Shown here: positions 9,372 through 17,664 of the stretch, piece after piece | How the letters are laid out: each line of letters starts with the position of its first letter | Position numbering within the stretch: position 1 is the stretch's first letter | Source: JANWJE01 sp044326545 | Lineage (GTDB): Bacteria; Chlamydiota; Chlamydiia; Chlamydiales; Parachlamydiaceae | DNA length: 64,000 bases | Assembly (NCBI GenBank): GCA_044326545.1 | Contig: JBIRBM010000003.1 | Span: 131,041-195,040 of the forward strand | Direction: 5' to 3' | Position numbers and translations under genes: made by a program | Notes under the pieces: generated by a model | What the model saw: only the letters and a program-made list of their open reading frames with translations | Database searches by the model: none | Told to the model about the DNA's origin: nothing

Positions 9372-9804
9372 ATATTCCTAAAATCCGATTTAACAAATCC
9401 TTAAAGCTTTCTTTTTCATCAAAGGATGTCTAAAAAATGCGATCGGCTCATTTGTGTGCTAAAATTGTCTAGAAAGACGCAAAATTTTTTCGCAAATTGA
9501 CTTCGTATTGCGGAAATTTTTTGCACCTTTCTAGACAATTGATAGCAGCAAATCAGCTTGGATCATATGATGTAGACACCCTTTCCAGCCTTTACAAAAA
9601 GAGTGGCCGCAATCTACCTATTTGCAGCAAAAATTAGCGCGCAAATCAGCAGCCAAGGGGTTCTGGTAAAGGTTTTAAAATCTCTCATCATGTCTTAAAA
9701 TGATTCTGAAGAGACATTCTAACATTGATGCGTCAGTTTAACACAGAGAGTATTCCTCTTCAACTATTACTCTCTGACAGATAGTGAACCGTCATCATTT
9801 CACC
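9372..9804. other. Intergenic region between tilS and ftsH (433 bp) with repeat remnants
   Basis: No coding sequence is supported here. It contains the long inverted repeat listed separately (9464-9540), then a GC-richer patch with fragments such as CAGCAAATCAGC repeated near 9545 and 9635, and a loose inverted pair (CCTTTAC near 9590, GTAAAGG near 9667). It resembles a decayed mobile or palindromic element rather than a promoter region alone. The ftsH promoter must lie in it if ftsH is not read through from tilS. Confidence 0.5.
9464..9540. repeat. Long imperfect inverted repeat (hairpin) upstream of ftsH
   Basis: The arms begin AATTGTCTAGAAAG (left) and end CTTTCTAGACAATT (right), an exact 14-bp match. 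They continue inward with few mismatches to about 33 bases per arm, leaving a loop of about 13 bases. The flanking words after the right arm (ATTGATAGC-GCAA) recur beside the palindrome at 38687, suggesting one element family. Confidence 0.75.
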
Positions 9805-11148
9805 TCAATCTTGCAATATATACATCAATTCGATCTTTAAGCACAACTCTCCCTCGTTGATTGAAAAAAAAGACTTTCCGGTTAAAAATTCGTGATAAAT
9901 CTCATCCCCTTGCCAAATAAGAGGAAAATAAGGATAAAGGAAAGCGGGAGTCTTAGCTTCATTCCACCATTTTTTTAGCGGGGCATTTTTTAAATCTCGT
10001 CTAAACCCTATTGTATAATCCCCTATTGGTAAATATCCCTTCAAGTGGCCTAACCACCCATTTCTCCAATTTGTCCCCACTTCTTGAGATTGTTTGATCT
10101 CTTGTTTCATTGTAAAGACCCAATTTCCAAGAGTCCCTTTTGCGTATTTCAATGCAAGAGGTTCTATTTCAAAGGGAACAAAAGAAGGGGGTAAAATAAA
10201 AATGACTTTGCGATCAATATAAAGGCGATGAAAACCTGTCAAAAAAAGCTGATTAGCCCGACCTAACTGCAAGGCTAACGCTCCTTGTTCAATCACTTCA
10301 CGAGAAAGAAAAAATCCCTCCCGATCACAAAGCAAGCGTAACAGCTGTTTAATTTCAACGAGGCTATGCGGCAACTGCTTTTTCAAATCAAGCATTAATC
10401 CAAAAGGTCCTCGAATAGATAGGTCAATCAATGGATTGAGACGCTCCTCAAAAAAGCTGATTAATTCTTCAGCTTCCTGACTAATCTTGATGAGGCTTTT
10501 TTGAATCTCTTTTCCAAATTCTTGATTCAAACGGGGAAAAATCGTCTCTCGGAGCCGAGCTCTTAAATATTTTGTCTCATAATTAGTGGGATCGGCGAAA
10601 AAATGGATTCCCCTCTTATTTAACGCCTGCTTAATCTCATTTTTTCTCATGGTGAGGAGCGGCCGCAAAATGCGAGCTCCTTTAATCAACCGTTCACTCT
10701 TAATGGGCGCCCACCTTGACCAGTGGGCTCCCTCAAATAATCTTTTAAAAACAGTTTCTGCCAGATCGTCTTGATGATGCCCTGTCAGTAAAGCTTGAAA
10801 TTCCAGTTGATTCATAAGGTGGAAAAAAAAACGATATCTTTCTTCACGGGAGGCAGCTTCTAGATTTCCTTTCAATAACAAAGGATTTAAAATTTTTAAA
10901 TGGAAAGGGACGTCATGCTGACATGCAAGTTCCTCTAAACATTTTGCTTCCTCTTGACTCTCTTGCCTCCACCCGTGATCAACATGGGCAACATGAAATA
11001 AAACACCATGATCTTGACGCAATTCAAGCAAGGCATAAAATAAAAATAGAGAATCTGACCCTCCCGACAAGGCTAACAAGAATGGAGAGGAAGAGGAGAT
11101 ATGTTTAAGTAAAAAATCTTTAACGGAAGAAAAAGGAGGGAGCATCAT
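9805..11148 (-). CDS. tilS: tRNA(Ile)-lysidine synthase
   Basis: A cytosolic N-type ATP pyrophosphatase that converts C34 of the CAU-anticodon tRNA-Ile to lysidine so that it reads AUA. The PP-loop SGGSDS is close to the N-terminus, followed by HVDHGWR, the ATP-site motif GHHQDDLAET and the family segment KSERLIKGARILRPLL. The open frame extends upstream to 11190, but that part overlaps the preceding gene. ATG at 11148 (or 11145) starts one base after its stop and gives a normal N-terminus, so I use it (447 aa). It pairs with ftsH as in Chlamydiaceae (mesJ-ftsH). Confidence 0.93.
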   Translation of the reverse strand: MMLPPFSSVKDFLLKHISSSSPFLLALSGGSDSLFLFYALLELRQDHGVLFHVAHVDHGWRQESQEEAKCLEELACQHDVPFHLKILNPLLLKGNLEAASREERYRFFFHLMNQLEFQALLTGHHQDDLAETVFKRLFEGAHWSRWAPIKSERLIKGARILRPLLTMRKNEIKQALNKRGIHFFADPTNYETKYLRARLRETIFPRLNQEFGKEIQKSLIKISQEAEELISFFEERLNPLIDLSIRGPFGLMLDLKKQLPHSLVEIKQLLRLLCDREGFFLSREVIEQGALALQLGRANQLFLTGFHRLYIDRKVIFILPPSFVPFEIEPLALKYAKGTLGNWVFTMKQEIKQSQEVGTNWRNGWLGHLKGYLPIGDYTIGFRRDLKNAPLKKWWNEAKTPAFLYPYFPLIWQGDEIYHEFLTGKSFFSINEGELCLKIELMYILQD

Positions 11149-11149
11149 T

Positions 11150-11536
11150 TTAAATATGGTAATAGAATCGATAAAATAAATAAAATGCAATAAGAATCAA
11201 CACCAATAGCCATAAAATCAATTGATAGGGATCTTGCTGCAACGTTAAGACCTCTTGATTTTGTAAAAAATCGGACTCAAAGCCTTGAGAGTTGTCAGGT
11301 TGCTTGAGTAACGAGGGGTCAACATCATCTTTAAAAACGTTGTTCAATTCAGGGACAAAACGAGCAGCTACCCACCCATCTAATCCTCTTTTCCACACTA
11401 ATGTATCAGGATTAAAATCAGGTTCGTTCTTAAGATCCAATACACTATACGGCCCTTTTTCTTGATGATCAATCATGATAAACCATTCTTTTCTCTGCAA
11501 TAGATCGAGATGTTGGCAACTCATATTTTCTACCAT
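11150..11536 (-). CDS. GYF_2 (DUF4339) domain protein, tail-anchored
   Basis: A 128-residue protein. Residues about 15-65 contain EWFIMIDHQEKGPYS, DLKNEPDFNPDTLVWKRG, GWVAA and PEL, the pattern of the bacterial GYF_2 domain (Trp, GPxS, LVWxxG, W), thought to bind proline-rich peptides. The last 20 residues are a hydrophobic helix ending in a short polar tail, so it should be tail-anchored with the GYF domain in the cytosol. It directly precedes tilS, with adjoining stop and start. Such proteins are widespread in Chlamydiae; the partner is unknown. A second in-frame ATG at 11524 could be the real start. Confidence 0.75.
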   Translation of the reverse strand: MVENMSCQHLDLLQRKEWFIMIDHQEKGPYSVLDLKNEPDFNPDTLVWKRGLDGWVAARFVPELNNVFKDDVDPSLLKQPDNSQGFESDFLQNQEVLTLQQDPYQLILWLLVLILIAFYLFYRFYYHI

Positions 11537-11864
11537 AACGCAAAGAATATCATTGTTCTAGTTCAAATTTGTCTCAAGGAAGTCAAAATTTCAGGATTCA
11601 ATTAAAAGAGTATATGGCGTCGGAAACGATCTGTCAATCCCGAGCTTTGGCGAAGTCAAAATTTCCAGGATTCAGCTTGAATGAGGATATGTCAGTTGTA
11701 TCAAATTCGCTCATTATTTAATCTATATGGACTTATCCCGTTAAAAATTAATCTCGAAATCAAAGATAAATGTTAACGAGATAGGTAAGAGTATCTACTC
11801 ACTCAAGCTCTAAGTGCGAATCAGTAGATTTATCTCGATTTTTACTTCTCATCATGATTTTAAC
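11537..11864. repeat. Intergenic region with dispersed repeat copies (family C)
   Basis: This roughly 330-base gap between divergent gene blocks contains two direct copies of GAAGTCAAAATTTC-AGGATTCA (11579-11600 and 11653-11674). It also has a segment at 11627-11688 that matches, in inverted orientation and with mismatches, the repeat at 61412-61487 (shared words GCTTTGGCG, AAAATT, AGCTTGAATGAG). A partial third copy (ACTCAAGCTCTAAGTGCGAA) ends at 11820. No gene is evident. Promoters for the GYF gene and lptF must lie here. Confidence 0.6.
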
Positions 11865-13022
11865 ATGTTTTTTATGCCCGTTATATGGCGCTATCTCATC
11901 GCTCACTACCTCAAGATCACTCTTGCCTCTATTTTGGCTTTTGTGGCTATTTTACTTACGATGCAATTGGATGATATCGTTCATTTTGCTGCGTTGGGAG
12001 CCCCCATTCCCTATATTTTCTTTTTTACGCTTCACCAAATCCCCTATATCCTTCCCATTGCTCTGCCTCTTTCTTGCTTGATTGGATCTCTCATCCTCAT
12101 CCAGCGCCTATCAACGACCCACGAGTTAACAGCCTTGCGAGCCAGCGGATTTGCCTTACACGATATCTTGGCTCCAATCTGGATAACGGCTGCATTTTTA
12201 ACAATTATCAATTTTTGGATAACCTCTGAATTGGCAACCCACTCTCATTTAAAAAATAATTTATTCAAAAACGAGCTCCGCGCAGTTAATCCTCTGTTGC
12301 TTCTTAATAATAAACATCTGATGAGAATAAGAGGATTTTATTTTGAGGCTTTAGGTCCAAGCCATGTGGGAGAATCCTCATCGGATGTGGTTCTAGCCCT
12401 CCCCAATCAACATCACGGACGACTTCATTTAATGATTGCAAACCATCTCAAAATATCTCCCTCGGAATTTATCGGGGAGAAGGTTTCTTTAATCACAGCA
12501 ATGGCTAATGAAACCGATGACGATTTTGATCCTTTATTAATTGAAAACATTGGAATAAATGTGATGCAAGTGAGTGATTTTTCAGACATACTCCAGCGAA
12601 AAGTGTTAACGATTAACAATGACTATCTCCAAATGTCGCTTCTATTAGCCCGGATCAAAGAGATCAATCAGCAGTTAAAAAAAGCCAAATTAAATCAAGA
12701 AAATGTGGAAAAAATCAGAGGATTAAAAACAGAATTAAACAGAAGTGTCTCTGAAATCATCAAACGCTTATCCATCGCCCTTGCCGCCTTTAGCTTTACA
12801 CTGATGGGAACGAATTTTGCAATCCACATAGGACGTAAAAAACATTACACCACGCTTTATCTGACCATCCTGTTAACAACAGGCTACCTTATTGCTTTTT
12901 TTCTTGCTAAAAGGATGGATCACCATCCGTGGACTGCGGTAAGTTTATATCTAGGACCCCATCTTCTCATCATTTTCTGTTCGCTTATCGCATTAAAGCG
13001 TGTGACAAAAGGAATTGAATGA
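11865..13022 (+). CDS. lptF: LPS export permease, LptF/LptG family (first of pair)
   Basis: An inner-membrane component of the Lpt bridge that extracts lipopolysaccharide for transport to the outer membrane. The N-terminus is hydrophobic (YLIAHYLKITLASILAFVAILLTMQLDDIV), followed by the family features IPYILPIALPLSCLIGSLI and THELTALRASGF (coupling helix contacting LptB). A soluble periplasmic middle and three C-terminal helices follow. The open frame begins at a GTG at 11814, but that lies inside a dispersed repeat; the ATG at 11865 (MFFMPVIWRYL) gives the normal start. lptF and lptG overlap by four bases. The divergent placement beside tilS is shared with Chlamydiaceae. Confidence 0.88.
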   Translation: MFFMPVIWRYLIAHYLKITLASILAFVAILLTMQLDDIVHFAALGAPIPYIFFFTLHQIPYILPIALPLSCLIGSLILIQRLSTTHELTALRASGFALHDILAPIWITAAFLTIINFWITSELATHSHLKNNLFKNELRAVNPLLLLNNKHLMRIRGFYFEALGPSHVGESSSDVVLALPNQHHGRLHLMIANHLKISPSEFIGEKVSLITAMANETDDDFDPLLIENIGINVMQVSDFSDILQRKVLTINNDYLQMSLLLARIKEINQQLKKAKLNQENVEKIRGLKTELNRSVSEIIKRLSIALAAFSFTLMGTNFAIHIGRKKHYTTLYLTILLTTGYLIAFFLAKRMDHHPWTAVSLYLGPHLLIIFCSLIALKRVTKGIE

Positions 13023-14116
13023 TCACCATGAAACCAAAAATTTGGGAACGCTATCTTTTAAAACAATTTCTTCGCATGTTTTTCCTCTTTCTTATTTGTT
13101 TTTATGGCCTCTATGTATTAATTGATTACGCAAACCAATCGCATCATTTTATTCATCAAAAAGGACAATCGGGATTGGAAGAGCTCTTTCTTTATTATGC
13201 TTATGTCTTTGCTAGTCGATCTGAAATTTTAATTCCTTTTGCCTTATTAATTGCTTTTATCCAGACCATTTATTCGCTGAACTCTCATCATGAGCTAGTC
13301 GCTTTTATGGCCGGTGGCTTCTCCCTTAAAATGCTGATGCGCCCTTTTATCTTGATGGCCACGCTATGCATGATATTGATCTACACAAATGAAGAGTTTG
13401 TGTTACCTCAAGCATTAAAAAAATTAAGATATTTTGAAGATGCCGCTAAACACAAAAAAAACAAGCGTCCCAATAAGCTTACAGCGCAGCATATTCTCTT
13501 AGAAGATGGATCTTTATTCATCTTTCAAAATTATGACTCGGCTAAGGAGCGTTTTTTTGATGCTTACTGGATTCAATCGATAGACAATATTTACCGCATT
13601 AAATTTCTCTGCCCTTTTCTATCAACTCCAAAAGGATATTTTGTTGATCATTTGATCCGCTATCCCAACGGAGAAATGTTTCAAACCGCTTCATTTGAGG
13701 AGTTCAGCTTCCCAGAGATGAAATTCCAGCCCAATCTTCTTCAATCAACTCTTATTGATCCCGATATGCTTCCCCCTATAAAACTTTTCATTCAGTCAAT
13801 CAGGATCCCTTCTCAACCCAATGAAAAGGAAAGTAAAGTGTTGACGGCTTTTTATTGGAAACTGGTCATGCCTTGGCTTTGTTTACTGGCAATCCTAGCC
13901 CCTGCCCCCTACTGTGTCAGATTCTCTCGGCATCTTCCTATTTTTCTCGTTTATGTTGGCTGCTTATTTGGACTCATTGCTTTTTATATGTTTATGGATG
14001 CAGCTCAAGTTGCCGCCAACAAGCAAATCATCCCCCCTTTCTGGGCAATTTGCTTCCCTTTCTTATTGATTTTCAGTTACTTCGGATGGCGTTTTAAGAA
14101 CATAGAATCTGGTTAG
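13019..14116 (+). CDS. lptG: LPS export permease, LptF/LptG family (second of pair)
   Basis: A 365-residue YjgP/YjgQ-family protein forming the heterodimeric permease with the preceding LptF. It opens with IWERYLLKQFLRMFFLFLI, a typical first helix, then has HHELVAFMAGGFSLKMLMRPF (coupling region), a periplasmic beta-rich stretch around residues 135-250, and C-terminal helices. Its start codon overlaps the lptF stop (ATGA), implying translational coupling; an in-frame ATG three codons later is an alternative. Which of the two is functionally LptF or LptG cannot be told from the motifs seen here, so the symbols are assigned by order. Confidence 0.85.
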   Translation: MITMKPKIWERYLLKQFLRMFFLFLICFYGLYVLIDYANQSHHFIHQKGQSGLEELFLYYAYVFASRSEILIPFALLIAFIQTIYSLNSHHELVAFMAGGFSLKMLMRPFILMATLCMILIYTNEEFVLPQALKKLRYFEDAAKHKKNKRPNKLTAQHILLEDGSLFIFQNYDSAKERFFDAYWIQSIDNIYRIKFLCPFLSTPKGYFVDHLIRYPNGEMFQTASFEEFSFPEMKFQPNLLQSTLIDPDMLPPIKLFIQSIRIPSQPNEKESKVLTAFYWKLVMPWLCLLAILAPAPYCVRFSRHLPIFLVYVGCLFGLIAFYMFMDAAQVAANKQIIPPFWAICFPFLLIFSYFGWRFKNIESG

Positions 14117-14266
14117 TCAACTGTCTAATTTTTTGCTTCATATCGTGTATTGCCTATTTACTTTTTCGATCTAATCCTGTATTAAGCATCTGAGAACCTG
14201 TTCAGAATTGACCGACATCAATTCAAAATCTGTCTTCAACAGTCTAACAAGAAAAAGGAAATCAAC

Positions 14267-14899
14267 ATGTTAAAGATAAAAGCATGGGCGATGCTAGCTT
14301 TAGTGTCGTGTATCATCACCCCCTCTTTTTGCCTAAAAGCGGAATCATCTGATTTAAAAGAAGTCATTGTTTCACCTCCCATTCCTGATGAATTAGCAAC
14401 ACAGACTCTAAGATGCCGTGGATTTGGAGGAACAGACAATAGAAAAAAGAACCGATCCTTAGAATTGAGTGATTTTAAAGGAGAATGGATCGTTAGCGCA
14501 CAATCAATTGGAGGTCTTGCAGGTCGTGATAAAATAGGGAATGTTCAAGCAATAACAGCTCAAATGACCATTGATAAAGATGGGAGGGGAATCATTAATC
14601 AGGGGGTGATTACCAGGTATCAGGGAGTCCCCGGTCAAACAGACAACACCCTCAAAGCTAAAGTCTACGATCTAGAAATTACGATTGTCGATGCAGATAA
14701 AGGAGTCGTCATTCTCAATTTTGATGGACCACTACCGGATCCTATTGTCAAATCAAATTCAACCTATTTCGCTGTCATTAACAGATCTAAAAAAACAGGT
14801 AAGGTTTTAGAAATCACAGGACAGCGAACGAAGAGAGAACCTGCAACAGAAACTCATCTTCTCACACTGAAAATGAATCGTCAATATGGAACGTTCTAA
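14267..14899 (+). CDS. Exported hypothetical protein, 210 aa
   Basis: No family recognised. A clear AAAGGA ribosome-binding site lies 8 bases before the ATG. Residues 1-26 form a signal peptide (basic start, AWAMLALVSCIITPSFC core, cleavage near CLKAES), so it is exported through Sec; a Cys near the cleavage point is not in a convincing lipobox. The mature part is rich in beta-favouring residues (FKGEWIVSAQSIGG, AITAQMTIDKDG, GVVILNFDG), which suggests a lipocalin-like or small beta-barrel fold, but this is a guess. Short inverted repeats flank it on both sides, and it appears monocistronic. Confidence 0.7.
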   Translation: MLKIKAWAMLALVSCIITPSFCLKAESSDLKEVIVSPPIPDELATQTLRCRGFGGTDNRKKNRSLELSDFKGEWIVSAQSIGGLAGRDKIGNVQAITAQMTIDKDGRGIINQGVITRYQGVPGQTDNTLKAKVYDLEITIVDADKGVVILNFDGPLPDPIVKSNSTYFAVINRSKKTGKVLEITGQRTKREPATETHLLTLKMNRQYGTF

Positions 14900-14920
14900 G
14901 ACCCTTTCCTCATGTTTTTT

Positions 14921-14969
14921 AGCCTATAGAGAAATTTTTCTGACATTGCTAATAGGCTTTATTTTTTTT
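14921..14969 (+). terminator. Possible terminator after the 210-aa exported protein
   Basis: A 7-bp stem (AGCCTAT at 14921-14927 with ATAGGCT at 14952-14958) spans a 24-base loop and is followed by a T-rich run (14959-14969). The loop is long, so this is moderate evidence. Confidence 0.45.
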
Positions 14970-15017
14970 CTAGGGCACGTCATCAATTGCTAATAAACCT
15001 TTATTCAAGATGACACG

Positions 15018-15086
15018 ACTCACCTTACGCACCACGAGCGCTATTTGGAATCAAGCGAAAGCTCCCGGCGATGCGTAAGGTGAGTT
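15018..15086. repeat. Inverted repeat, family A (CACCTTACGCA)
   Basis: The left arm ACTCACCTTACGCA (15018-15031) and the right arm TGCGTAAGGTGAGT (15072-15085) are exact reverse complements and enclose about 40 bases containing GAGCGCTAT and AGCTCCCG words. Related copies occur in other intergenic gaps of this window. Confidence 0.8.
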
Positions 15087-15120
15087 TAAGACTCTACGCA
15101 GATGAATTTAAGAGAAATAG

Positions 15121-17646
15121 GTGATGGATCCTTTTGATTTAAGAGAATGGGACGGTTTTAAAGAAGCCGGAGGTTCGCTGGCTGAACCCGCTATTATTGA
15201 TCAAATTATCATTGACTCCCGTAGAGTTGACTCGAATCAAGCATTATTTGTGGCTCTTAAAGGAGAACATGAGGATGGACATCACTATGTTCAGCATGCC
15301 GCTGCAGGAGGCGCTAAGTTTGCGCTTGTTTCACTTGATCATCAATTTTCATTCCCTTTTCCACAAAAAATAACCCTCTTAAGAGTTCGACATCCCCTTA
15401 AAGCCTTTCAATCAATTGCCCAAACGTACCGAAGCCATCTTTCGATAAAAATCATCGGCATTACAGGCTCGTTTGGCAAAACGATGGTTAAAGATTTATT
15501 AAAACTGTTGCTCGAAACTCATTGGAAAGTAGCCGCTTCTCCCGAAAGCTTTAATAGTCAAATTGGAGTACCGCTCAGTTTATTGACTTTCAAAAAGGAA
15601 GACCAAATCGGCATCGTAGAAGCTGCCATTTCCCATCCAAATGAAATGGATCTCTTAGCCAAGATGATTCAGCCTGATTACACCCTTTTAACACCGACTG
15701 GAAATAAACACCTCGCGACCCTTAAACATCCTGAAATCTTAATAGAAGAGATGGTAAAACTGATTCAAGCAACCCCTTCTGAAGGGTGGTCATTATTACC
15801 GAATGACCCAAACCTTCAAAAGCATTTACCTCATCTAAAGAGCTCTCTTTTTTTCTGGAATCAGGTCTATCCACAACTCCCTCATGTCACCCCATCCTGT
15901 CATTCCCCTCTTTCTCATTATCTCCTCTCTTTTCCTGATGATACTTCTTATCAAGGAGCAATTCATACAGGCCACGCCTACTTCATCGACCTCCTTAACA
16001 TGAGTATAAAAGCAGCGTGGTTACTAGGAATTTCTGCCGCAAACATCCGATTGATTTTGGAAAAATATCAGCCCGAGCCTTCTCGAACAGAGCTTTGGAA
16101 AACGTCTCTTGGTACCCTTTTTATCAACGACACTTATTGCTCGGATCCTCAATCGATTGATGTTGTCTTAAAGCATTTTAAACAGACACTTGAGACGAGC
16201 CGTAAATTTTTTCTCTTTGGAGGCTTGAGAGGAGACTCTCTATCTCAAAAAATCGAATATAAACGAATAGGTCAATCATTTGCCCAATCTAAGGTTGATG
16301 ATCTTCTTTTAATTGGATCAAAAGAATGGAAGCCGCTAATAGAGGAAATCCAAGCGCATCCAGTAAAGACAACGATTTCGATTTTTAACGATTACCCATC
16401 AGCATTTGTCTATTTAAAAGCGAATCTAAAGCCAGATGATCTGATCATTTTTAAAGGAGAAAACAAAATTCCTTTAGATACACTCATCGAGACCTTTAAT
16501 GGGAGTTTAACGAATAACCAATGCATCATTAATTTAACTGCGATTCAAAACAATCTGGAATTAATTAAAAGCAGACTCCCAAAGTCGACCCGTGTTATGG
16601 TCATGGTCAAAGCGTTAGCGTATGGAACCAATGACCTTCGCATGTCTCACTTTTTGACAAGCCATGGAATTGACATCTTAGGTGTTTCCTCCGTTGATGA
16701 GGCGATTGCTTTAAGACGGGGAGGTATCCATCAATCCATTTTTTTAATTCATGCAGCTCCTTATGAAGCAAAAAAAGTCGTTAAATGGGATTTAGAGATA
16801 GGAGTGAGTCATAAATTGGGGATTGATGCGATAGCAACAGAGGCTGCTGCCACGCAAAAAAAAATGAAAGTCCATCTTCATATTAATACGGGAATGGGAC
16901 GATTTGGTTGCAGACCTGAGGAATCAGTTGAATTAGCCCGTTACATTCAATCTCTTTCTTCACTGGAACTCGAAGGAGTGTTGACGCATTTTGCTTGTTC
17001 AGAAGATCCGAAGCAAGATGCCTTCACTTTCGAGCAGATCAAAGAATTTGACGATGTGATCGCTGAAATCGAAAAAGAAGGGATTCTCCTTAAATGGAAG
17101 CATGCAGCAAACTCAGCAGGGGCATTGCGATTTTCCTTACCTCAATATAACATGGTTCGCCTCGGGTTGGCCGTATACGGTCTTTACGGATCTGAAGCGA
17201 GTCGAGAAGCCCTTCCACTTCGCTTAGCCATTTCATTGACCTCAAGAATCGTAGAAATCAATCGATGCAAGCGTGGCGAAACGGTTAGCTACGGGCGAAA
17301 ATATGTCGTGAAGCGTGAAAGCGAAAAAATTGCCATTCTACCGATTGGCTATTTTGACGGCCTCCACCGTTATTATAGTGAAAAAACCGCTGTCATGATC
17401 AACGGTCAACAAGCCTCAATGGTAGGAAATATCTGCATGGATAACATGATGGTCGACATCTCTGATATTCCTAATGCAAAAATTGGGGATAAAGTGTTAT
17501 TTTTTGGCGAAGATGAGTACGGACACTACCTCTCCCCTGAGGAATTGGCTGCCAGTGGAGGCTCTATCATTCATGAACTGATGACATGTCTTGGCCCACG
17601 CATTTCCCGCATTTTTGTTTATGAAGAAGGGCAACAAGTACGATAA
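15121..17646 (+). CDS. murF-alr: Bifunctional MurF-like ligase / alanine racemase fusion
   Basis: 841 residues in two domains. Residues about 1-455 are a Mur ligase: Walker A GITGSFGKT (near 112), SFNSQIGVPLSLL, EAAISHPNEM and INDTYCSDPQS. This half adds D-Ala-D-Ala to the UDP-MurNAc-tripeptide. Residues about 470-841 are a fold-type III PLP racemase making D-Ala: VKALAYG (PLP Lys near 498), NTGMGRFGCR, VSYGRKY (catalytic Tyr near 722), GYFDG and CMDNMMVD. The same fusion and motif variants (EAxIS-PxEM, IND-Y-SD) are typical of Bacteroidetes. Chlamydiaceae lack alr. Starts GTG 15121 or ATG 15124. The carboxypeptidase gene follows 18 bases downstream. Confidence 0.92.
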   Translation: MMDPFDLREWDGFKEAGGSLAEPAIIDQIIIDSRRVDSNQALFVALKGEHEDGHHYVQHAAAGGAKFALVSLDHQFSFPFPQKITLLRVRHPLKAFQSIAQTYRSHLSIKIIGITGSFGKTMVKDLLKLLLETHWKVAASPESFNSQIGVPLSLLTFKKEDQIGIVEAAISHPNEMDLLAKMIQPDYTLLTPTGNKHLATLKHPEILIEEMVKLIQATPSEGWSLLPNDPNLQKHLPHLKSSLFFWNQVYPQLPHVTPSCHSPLSHYLLSFPDDTSYQGAIHTGHAYFIDLLNMSIKAAWLLGISAANIRLILEKYQPEPSRTELWKTSLGTLFINDTYCSDPQSIDVVLKHFKQTLETSRKFFLFGGLRGDSLSQKIEYKRIGQSFAQSKVDDLLLIGSKEWKPLIEEIQAHPVKTTISIFNDYPSAFVYLKANLKPDDLIIFKGENKIPLDTLIETFNGSLTNNQCIINLTAIQNNLELIKSRLPKSTRVMVMVKALAYGTNDLRMSHFLTSHGIDILGVSSVDEAIALRRGGIHQSIFLIHAAPYEAKKVVKWDLEIGVSHKLGIDAIATEAAATQKKMKVHLHINTGMGRFGCRPEESVELARYIQSLSSLELEGVLTHFACSEDPKQDAFTFEQIKEFDDVIAEIEKEGILLKWKHAANSAGALRFSLPQYNMVRLGLAVYGLYGSEASREALPLRLAISLTSRIVEINRCKRGETVSYGRKYVVKRESEKIAILPIGYFDGLHRYYSEKTAVMINGQQASMVGNICMDNMMVDISDIPNAKIGDKVLFFGEDEYGHYLSPEELAASGGSIIHELMTCLGPRISRIFVYEEGQQVR

Positions 17647-17664
17647 TAACCAAGGTTTTTTAAG

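Noticed and set aside
11814..11864. Upstream GTG start for lptF
   Set aside because: Located within a family C repeat with no ribosome-binding site; the ATG at 11865 fits the family N-terminus.
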